A stretch of 64,000 nt of DNA, taken from NCBI GenBank assembly GCA_964030785.1, contig OZ034978.1, forward strand, positions 16,261,453-16,325,452, given 5' to 3'. The notes below the pieces were generated by a model. That model was not told where the DNA came from and made no database searches. It worked only from the letters and a program-made list of their open reading frames with translations. This DNA is from Siderastrea siderea (Eukaryota; Cnidaria; Anthozoa; Scleractinia; Rhizangiidae). Positions 55,555 through 64,000 of this stretch are shown here, piece by piece. Position numbers and translations under genes: made by a program. Position 1 is the first letter of the stretch, and the number at the start of each line of letters is the position of its first letter.

Positions 55555-58500
55555 TCACTTAAGAGCCAATATGCTATTTCCCACTTGTTTTTTAAATTGT
55601 CCCCTATAGTTTCCTGGAGGTGTGTAACGTGCTACTATGTAAGTTTTGGTCCAGAAGCCACGCTTAATAGCTGCAATTCCAACACCTACGTTTCTTGTGG
55701 ACTTCCACACAACCTGATGATCCAAAAACAAACACATCTTTGCACCGTGCAACACACTGGCAGGTTGATCAAGGGGTCTGCACTGTCAATTGCAAGGGGA
55801 AAGCGCTTTTGTTCGAAGCCCAGGCCTTCCTGAATTTCTGTCGCTGTCTTTGTGTCACAGAACTCCAAGAAAGGGGAGTGAAGAAAAAGTCTAAATATTA
55901 AGTAAAACGAAACGGGTTTGTTTAAGGAAGAAAACCTTGAAAAACGTTCTGGACAATATAGCGTCAACTCTGGGATTCGCACTCGGCCCATGTTGATAAT
56001 GGGTTGAGTGTTCTCATCAGTGTGCCATTCTTGTCCTCCAGGGCACATGGGACCATCACTTAGGTCAGTACGGGTGTTTTGTGAAACAAGGGCATTTTTT
56101 TTCCTCTAACGGGATGTTCTTAGACAACTAGAAGAAAATCGTTCCATACACAAGCCGGTCCAAGGTAACAACAGCACACTTGTTCTCTCGACTCAGGTGA
56201 AAAAAGGATACACCGGTGAAAAAATGTGCAATAGAATAAAGTATCCCATACAGAGAGTGGCTGTAGCAGCATTATTGTTAGTCGTTTCATGCTACGGAAG
56301 CTAAAGCTTAAGATCATACTTTACAATATCACTTAACTAGTAATACGACCTCACCTAAAACAGTTGGTGTAAGAAGCGACGTCCTTGAGTTATTTATTAG
56401 CTAAAATTATAAGCTAGCATCTTATACCTGAGTAAAATGTCCTATTTGTTTACCAGGGACGTCGAAAATAGAATTTGGAGGTTTCCAGAAAGGATAGTCG
56501 GCCACTTCACCATACCTAAGACAAAATATTTATTAATAATAATGATAATTGACTTGTCCTTTAAGGAAGAACACGTATGCAATTACATATTAAATTAAGT
56601 TACCTTTGAAAGGGTTTCTGCAAGCTACATTAAAAAATAAATTGATAAAAATGGCCAAATCAGTTTTGTTACCGGTGAATTCATCAACTTACAAGAAGTT
56701 ATTGTAGTATTGTAATGCACGGTGTCATTTTATTTGAATAATTTATCAAGTATCCAGTGTAGCTAGCCAAACTACAGCTGAATGGTCGCGCTTAGGATTT
56801 TATATCCATGACTAAACCACAAGATTCCTAAGATAAATAGAAATAATTCATTTATCAAAAACGACAAAAATAAAGTTACCAAGCATCCACAGCCTCCTTG
56901 CACGTTGCCAATCTTCCGCTGCTTGTTCCTGCATAGTAAAGATTCTCACCGGCTCCTCTCCATGGTGCATGTTCCATCTTATTCTTGTTTGCGAGGTGAA
57001 CAGCCCAGGCTTGAGCCTTTTTAGCTAGTGACGCATCCCAGGTCAGTGGTCTTGCTCCATGCAAAACACGCCTAGAATTATGGGCCCTAAGGCACTCTCG
57101 TATGTTGACTATAAATTTTGAAGAAAGCTACATTAATAACACAGTGCAATATGAGAACGAGAGTTTTCTTAATGATCAAGTAAACTGATAATCTAATCAA
57201 CCCATTAAAAAAAGGTTCTTGATTGAAAGGAATTGCTTTTACCTATACAGGAACATGCTTAGGATAGGCTTAACTCAAGTGTACTCCTTTGGAAACTCTC
57301 ATGCAGCATTAAAACAAGATAGACTAAAAGGTCAAGTTACCGCGAGCATGGTAGGGACACTTAGCGGAAATTTGCGTAACTTCTTCTGAGACAAAAACAT
57401 ACAACCTTTTAAATTACCATATTTTGGGCGTAAGGTAGTTCGAAAAAGAGTTATCTCTTTCAGGACAAAACAACTGCAAAAATCTATGCCCTGTTTCAGA
57501 CGAAACGAGCTAAAGAAGTGTTACCCTTTGGGACAGCACCTACACAGCTTATAGTTTATCTAGGAAAATAGCCCCTGTGCATATCCCCCACCCCCCACCG
57601 TACCCATCTTTCCCCAATAAGGTAGTCACCCTTTAACTTCGAACTCTTTTTTTTTTTTTTCGTGATTACAGGAAGCAATGTAAGGTTTCAGTTAAATCAG
57701 TTTTGCAACAGTATGGCCTTTACTTTCTGGCTTCGTTCTATGTCGCGAAAATCGCGAGAACTTTAACCAACGAAAATGTGAGTAAATGAGGTCTACACAT
57801 TGAAGGAAGAAGAGTTTGTTATCAGGGATAAGTTTATTAGTGACCTACTCCTCAGTGAGACGTCCGTTAAGTTAAAGTTTACTGAAAGCTACAAAATTGG
57901 GTCTTTATCAAGACATTTCACTTGATATCAGGAAATACGCATTCTGATATTACCTTTTACAGTTCGGGGTTTAGGAGTCGCCGTAGGACGAGCTGAAAAG
58001 TAAATAACGGACAATAAATATTACCAGAGAGGATGAAGTAAGAGAGTGAATCCCCGTGCCACATGATAATTATTTGAAATTTGTTGTTAGTTCGCATCCA
58101 TGCTGCAAACTAAAAAAAGGTTATTTTTATCTGTTGTTCCCATGTCAACAATCTAAAATTACACGGCGGCATTTTAACTGACCAATGAGGTGTCGTCCTT
58201 AAAATAACTACGAATTGATTTCAAATCATTTTCATCGGAAGAGGCCCATGTACGGGGGATTCGCTCTCTTCCTTCACCCTCTCTTGATATTACTAGTAAC
58301 CGAGGGACTGCATACAAAATATGATCGTCCTTGTCATCAGTTACACAAATATTCAAAGGATGTATTTTAATTTTAAACCACATTATTATTGACCATAAAA
58401 GATGATTTTTTATGTTAAAAGGTTACTCCAGAATTTTGACCAGAATTGTTTTCAGAATTTTGGGCCCAAAGCAGATTTTGGAAGCATATGACTTCATGTG

Positions 58501-59660
58501 ACACTTTTCCCCACTTCCCAAACTATTTAATGTAATAGAATGGAATGGAATAAAAAGGAATGGAAAGGAAAGGTATGGACTGGAATAGAATGGAATGGAA
58601 TGTGGCGAAACAACAGACAGACAATCATATCTGTTTTAGGACAATGAACGTTAAAAATGAGATCGGATGTCAGCTTCCAAGGGCGCCTCTGGCTGACGCT
58701 ATCAATCCATTTATGCATGACATAACCCTACCCATTAAATGTGAGATGAAGAACAATGTGGAAGGTAAAAAGTACGGAAACGCATAAGAAACACACCTTG
58801 ACATACTCCACACGAGGCCGGGCATGTCTCCCGCATGAAATCAGCATAGCCTTGGGCTGGTTCACAGAATTTTAACTTCTTCCAATAGCCACAGCTAGAT
58901 TCTTTGTCACCTCCTCCCTCGGGACACACTAGTTAAGACACAAATAAAGTGTTAAGCGATTGATCGCGAAGCTAAAAATATTGAACGTGTTTGGACAGGT
59001 TTCTTGGAAAAGATCTATATTACCACTATATTAAGATAATTTGCTCTGTCCAGCTGGGCCCACCGAAATTCAGCAGACCCGACAGAGTAGCAAAAGACAA
59101 GGACAATTGTTAGAAATTGGTTGTAACCTCCTCCGGTACTAAGACACTTACTAACAGTGTTTAGTAAGCAGGAGTTGACGAAGAGAGATAAGGTGTGGTG
59201 TTTGATCATGAAGGGCTAAGTTTGTTCAGAATCACGATTGCTAGTAGTATTGTGGACAAAATCTCGGGCTCGGTCTGCATACATTTTAGACGTGTTTTCT
59301 TACTTTTACCACTGTCCCCATGTGTTTGTGTCCGTTTTGGTTTGCTGTTAAGTTGTGACTGGCTTAAGGAGCAAGAGATTGTCATTTTATCATAAGGGAA
59401 GGTTACACTGTTGAAAAATTACGAACAGCAGATACCCCAGACAATCCCTTTGAAAAAAACCAAGTTTAAGTTCTGTCGTTGGGATTTCAAGGCAAATCCA
59501 TAGAAAATAACTCATCAATAACAGACTTACAGCCTCTTTTAGCGACTGCTGCCCAGAAGTCATGAGGAGGAGAAGGTGGAGCCAAAGCTTTATGAAGGCG
59601 GCTCTCACACACGAAGGACATCACCACAACAAGGAAAACTGGTACCATCTTCGATGCCAT
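55555..59660 (-). CDS. Gene 3: secreted ShK + CAP-domain protein
   Basis: Minus-strand coding exons in order: 59660-59531, 58928-58797, 57992-57954, 57108-56880, 56515-56428, 55713-55555 (777 nt, 258 aa), all GT..AG. Residues 1-20 form a signal peptide, followed by a short pro-segment with Lys41-Arg42. The ShK domain has Cys45, 56, 65, 79, 83, 86. A 39-nt microexon gives a Thr/Pro/Lys linker (about 88-100). The CAP domain spans ~101-258 with His147, Glu155 (GEN), Glu180 (WYGE) and His203 (GHFTQVVWKST). Exon 5 is one codon shorter than in genes 1 and 2, and the C-terminus is slightly longer. The ATG follows an acceptor directly (TTTCTCTCTTTTTCTAG|ATG), so a noncoding first exon lies upstream. 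It is tail to tail with gene 2. Ligand and tissue unknown. Confidence 0.92.
57340..57620. repeat. Repeat related to the CCCTGTTTAGGACA family, gene 3 intron 3
   Basis: It contains TTTCAGGACAAAACA, GCCCTGTTTCAGACGA and CCTTTGGGACAGCAC, resembling degenerate modules at 52.1-52.6 kb, and ends in a C-rich stretch. Intronic, noncoding. Confidence 0.45.
58534..58602 (+). repeat. (GGAAT)n microsatellite, gene 3 intron 2
   Basis: Imperfect GGAAT pentamers. ORFs on both strands across it are repeat artefacts. Confidence 0.85.
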
Positions 59661-59877
59661 CTAGAAAAAGAGAGAAATCCCCTTTATTTTTTAATTCATG
59701 CTCACTTAAAGTGTAGATTTTAGGACAGTGAAGCGATCTCAGAGTGCCGAACAAAAGTCCAAAGGGTGGAGCCATTGTTTTGTTTTCATTTTCTCTTACT
59801 TACCCTTTCTTCTTTCCTAGCTACACAACAATATAAGGGAGTTTGAAGCAAAATAAAATGTCATTGACAAAGACTTA

Positions 59878-59960
59878 CACACGCACAGCAGAGTAAATCA
59901 GTGCGTGGCCCGTTGCGATCAGAGACTTAAGCGTTTTCCACTTTCAAGAACGTATTTGTC
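59878..59960 (-). promoter_or_regulatory. Candidate noncoding first exon of gene 3 (donor at 59878)
   Basis: On the minus strand TGCGTGT|GTAAGTCT at 59879/59878 is a strong donor 218 bases upstream of the coding-exon acceptor. It gives a short 5'-UTR intron like those inferred for genes 1 and 2. No convincing TATA box was found, so the transcription start is open. Confidence 0.3.
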
Positions 59961-62900
59961 TTGAAAATGAGTAACAAAAGTTGAGTGCACGTGTTTGAAT
60001 TCCTCTATGTTTTGTTCCTTTGTGTGTCTCAGCCAGAAGCTATACAATCATTGAAGCTGGTAGAAAAGGATAACTGTCTAGCATAATTAGGCTAACAGAA
60101 TATTGCTAAGCAAGGAGCTTTTTGCTTTGCAGCGGGTAATTCGTAAAGGAAAATCATTGCAATTAAGTAATACAAAACGCATTGGGAGATGTTGTTTATA
60201 TCTGGATGAAGTGACGATAAGTGAAATAACGATAAGATGATATCATATGCATTTTCCACGCGTTTTGTCGTTATCGAACAACCATCAAATTTCATTTTGT
60301 AACATATTGAAATTCCAGTCGATGGGAGGCGTGGTTTTAGATTGGACCGTGAAAATTATCTACAGAAGAGCATTCAAGACAACCAAACTGATCCTTCGAT
60401 AGTAAACCCTCATTTCTTGATTGTTCTCAAGATGTCTCGAACTTTTAATTTATTTGCCACTTCCACTTTTCCATCATAACATTCACAAATAAAACATATA
60501 TTTCTGAGATAAATGAAGCTTTTCAATAGCCACTGTTGCCAAAATGACCAACAAACATACACCAAATAATGATATGACTGTACGATAAGGTATGTCCTTT
60601 CCTTTAGGAGCGGAGAGATTTGCTTAACATTATTAATATGTCACACCCCCCCCCCCCCCCAGGGGGTACTCCCTTATGTAAGCTACGTAGTACGTTCCGT
60701 TAACTTTTCCGACCAAAGTTAGCCTGAATTTTTTTCAGGTTTCTTCTTTTCAACCGCTTAGGTTGAAACACCTTCACTGCGATGATCTTCACATAATTCT
60801 ATCTTTATCCGCAGTTCAAATATATGAATTTCATACATTAATGTTCAAAGTTAACTCTGATGATTTTGTTTTTATTTGAAGAGATTTGTAATGAATAGAC
60901 CCTAAAATAATATTCGTTGGCGCTCAAGGTATCAATTTGCAATTGATGATCTTAATTAAGCCGTAGGAGTTCCACACATGTATGTCCACTTTTGATAAGA
61001 AAATTTCTCTCTAAGACTCTCAAGGCGTGACGTTGATAAGGGTCGTTCGATTTTCACGTAGCTTACAGGAAATAGATAGGCAAAACACAACCCTTGTTGA
61101 CGAAGCATTACTATAAATGGCATACAGTTGTGTAATTTATTCATCACGAGATTATAAAGTGTTCTCGTAAAAATCCTGAAAACTTCCGTAATCAATTTTC
61201 CTTGGTGTGTTTTATTGATAATTATAGGAAACATAACACAGCTTCCAAATTCGATTTTTGTTATTTTTTTTCTAAACATGGGTATTTGTTGGTTAGATGA
61301 AACAATGAACAGTATTACTTCTCCTCCTGTTACCCAAGCCTTAATTTAGTTGCTAGCTCTCTCAAACAATCATTCATGACCCATTACACCTCTGGGTGGA
61401 CAAAGAAAAGAAGCAAGTGAAGGAGTTAAGTGCATTAATGAAGAACAAAGCATGTATGTACACAGCATGTATCAAGTATGTATGTATCAAGGATCATGTA
61501 TGTATGTACACAGCATGTATCAAGGATCATGTATACCAGTTAAAGGATCTCGGGGTTTTTGAACTGGTGTAGATTCAAATCGCTTTGCAAGATTTTTCCT
61601 CTTTTTTTTTTTTTGACTCCTGAAAAGCCAAAACACATCATCATATCGATCTTAAGATATTTTTTAGTTAGAAAGATTGGGAAAATGAGCACAGAAATAT
61701 ATATATTGCTCAATATTTTCACAAGAATGGTAACAATTCCGGATTCCATCGACATAATCAAAAGCTAGAAGCATTTTTCTTCTTTAAATGAATGAAAAGT
61801 GCTAAATTTTTATCCGAATTCAGTCGCGATCAACTGTAGGTATTCGAGATCATGCTATACTTCGACAAATTACAATTAAAGTATTTTGGTTGAGAACAAA
61901 AATACATAAAACCAAACAAACAAACTGTGCAAGTTCTTCAACAACGTCTTTTACTCAGCTAGCTGCTTTGATAACTAAAGATAAAATTAAAACTGAGATG
62001 AGAATATTAATCATGTTAATCGAGAGAATAAGACCACTTTTAATTAAAATGAAGAGCTGCGATAGGATAAGGCGTTTTAATTACAAGGTCGCGGTCTTTT
62101 GATTTGAAGCGAATACGTTCATCACTGTAAACCACAGAAGTCAAACAAGGCTAATGTAATTTCACCTTGAATTCTGTACGCTTTATGTCATGTTATGGTA
62201 AAACAACCTGTTATTTGAACGGCCCGTCACTGAAAACGTTGCCTTTTTGTTTCAGCCCCAAGTACAGCCTTGATTTTTCCTCGCATGGACATTCATTTTT
62301 TTTTTCATGAATTGCTGCGAATTTACACCAAGACCATCAGATTCCTTACAGTAGTTGTTGTTCTTGGTTGCTCTGAAGACAGGTCACGAGCCTGGTCGAA
62401 TTTGTATTGATATTCGTCCGAGAAATGTTACAGCATTTTTCACTTAACTGAGGACTAACCTGGCTACAAAATGACTCCTAGATGGAATTTCCGATCAATA
62501 CTTAACCATTTGTTTTTAAAAGCCATCTGTCATATAAGCCTACTCCCTTTTCTCTTGTTTTTCTTTCAGAGAAAAACTTGGCCGCCGAATGGAAATAAGA
62601 TAAGAAAAAGCACCGATTTGTCTAGTGGTGGCTTTGGTTCATCATCATGCTCAAGGCATTGGTTGTCGCTATTACTTAGCTATTAGTTATTCAAATAGAC
62701 TACTACACGGAAGTAGAAGAAATCACAAAACGAACTTACACGCACATTGTGTGTTCCCCACCACAGCTCAGAGGCCAAGCAATGAGGCTAATGTCATTTA
62801 AAAGATATTGGGGACTTTAATGTCCACTTTAATCCTTGGCTGACATGTATTCTTAACGGTGATCTTTAAAAACATACCAAAACATTGACTGGTTTAAATA

Positions 62901-64000
62901 GCATCGCGTTTTTCCTACAAGGAGAACGAATTAGATCATTCCAGGGGAAACGCCGTGACTAAATATTATTGGTTGCACTGAAGCCATGACAAAAATTATC
63001 TGTTATACAAAAAGATTTCATCACGGCCTAAATCACGCACTGAAAGGAGACAAATTGATATAAATCAGTACATTTCCTCAAGGTAGCAAGATTACTCCTC
63101 TGAGTGCACACAAGGTCACACCAAAAAGCTGACTTTTAAATTTGCCGACTTATTCCTGTGTACTTTTTTAATAGTTCAAAGGATCAAAGATAACCACAAC
63201 TGATAAAACCATCATGCTAAAACTAAGTTGCGATTTTATTGATATCTTTATCGCCGCAATCGATATCCCAGCACCTGCTGCAGATGCTGGGAAACAATGT
63301 TATTGCCTTTTTTAAGGAGAACATTCTTTCTTTATCTCTCTTGAGAATGTACTTTGCAATCATTACCACATCCACAAGAAACTACAAAAAAAAAATAGTT
63401 TTATCCAAGAACAACATTTCTTCTTACTTATCTAACTTAAAGAGAAATATTTATTTTCCGAAAATGTGCTTTAATTTGACCCTGTGTAAACCAATAACAC
63501 ACCATGGTCAAAAAATGGAAATGTTTCTTAATAACCGCGCACCTAGCGCATAGTTTTGAAGCTTATCTCGGGCCTCACTTTTCTGTTTCAACGCTGGATA
63601 CTTCGTAAATAATCGCGTGTGAACGATATACAGAGTAGCGAACGCGATATAACAAGGGAGGAAACAAAAGAAAAATTCCAAACGTTTTTCCATTAAAAGT
63701 AGCTGATTACAATAACACTGTGTTCTATATTGGTCCTTTCAAGGAAAAATTAACCCACCTTCAGGTTAAGTGAAAATATCCATCTTGAAATTGCCATGTA
63801 AAATGTCAACCACAAATTTACCTCAGTCGGCATCATTACCCGAAATGTTAAAAGAAATGTTTCGACGAAATGTTAAAAGAAATGGCATCCAAGCCGATTA
63901 TTAGTTAGTAATTTAAAGAGAAAAACCTATTTAACCGTTTTGAAGATTCGTTGTGGAAAAACTTGCCTTATCTGCATGCTTATGGCACGCCTTGACCTTA
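59961..64000. other. Intergenic, no gene recognised
   Basis: Only short ORFs without motifs. Minor repeats: a C14 run at about 60645-60659 followed by AGGGGGTACTCCC; a ~45-bp minisatellite of CATGTATGTACACAGCATGTATCAA type at 61440-61535; a 25-bp direct repeat CGAAATGTTAAAAGAAATG twice at about 63840-63886. Gene 3 upstream control sequences should lie here but none could be assigned. Confidence 0.5.

Noticed and set aside
55686..56048. 120-codon minus-strand ORF
   Set aside because: Runs through gene 3 intron 5 into the last exon in the wrong frame and contains no recognisable domain.
61440..61535. CRISPR-like array
   Set aside because: Repeats are of unequal length without uniform spacers and the window is eukaryotic; it is a small minisatellite.

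Overview
This is eukaryotic DNA, most likely from an anthozoan cnidarian (a stony coral or sea anemone). The inference rests on AT-rich sequence, small exons bounded by GT..AG introns, a secreted ShK+CAP gene family, fragments of CR1/L2-like LINEs, a tRNA-derived SINE, an interstitial TTAGGG tract and very many short hairpin (MITE-like) elements. Species cannot be read from the sequence.

Genes. Three related protein-coding genes are supported exon by exon, and all encode secreted CAP-superfamily (GAPR-1/PR-1-like) proteins. Gene 1 (+, 19381-23300) has 4 coding exons and 203 aa: signal peptide, dibasic-ended pro-segment and CAP domain. Gene 2 (+, 45573-49732) has 6 coding exons and 252 aa, and gene 3 (-, 55555-59660) has 6 coding exons and 258 aa. 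Genes 2 and 3 insert one ShK (six-cysteine) exon and one Pro-rich microexon between the pro-segment and the CAP domain. First coding exons are exactly 130 nt in all three, the ShK and linker exons are symmetric phase 1-1, and the CAP intron positions match. This is a local family that grew by duplication and by gain or loss of an exon module. Genes 2 and 3 are tail to tail. No other complete gene is supported.

Layout. 0-4.5 kb: SINE, two LINE 3' ends on opposite strands, a degenerate tandem repeat. 4.2-9.3 kb: a 3.6-kb transposon with roughly 1-kb terminal inverted repeats around a frameshifted PIF1-like helicase, flanked by two copies of a fold-back repeat. 10.1-17.6 kb: a large inverted duplication; one arm carries a (TTAGGG)n insert, the other a 206/214-bp tandem duplication. 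A TATA box and likely noncoding first exon of gene 1 lie near 15.42 kb. 17.9-19.3 kb: palindromic repeats and a retroelement tail. 19.4-23.3 kb: gene 1, with a LINE fragment, microsatellites and a hairpin MITE in its introns. 23.9-30.7 kb: several terminal-inverted-repeat elements. 30.7-36.7 kb: two paralogous segments, one split by a 4.2-kb TTAA-flanked transposon that itself contains a nested insert. 38.4-45.4 kb: an array of degenerate ~1-kb units interrupted by MITEs. 45.6-49.7 kb: gene 2. 50-55.3 kb: repeat remnants. 55.6-59.9 kb: gene 3. 60-64 kb: no gene recognised.

Limits. Everything was read by eye. Exon junctions rest on splice consensus, frame continuity and agreement between paralogues. 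Repeat boundaries are approximate unless a terminal repeat or target-site duplication is stated. Transposon superfamily names are inferred from termini, not from a transposase.
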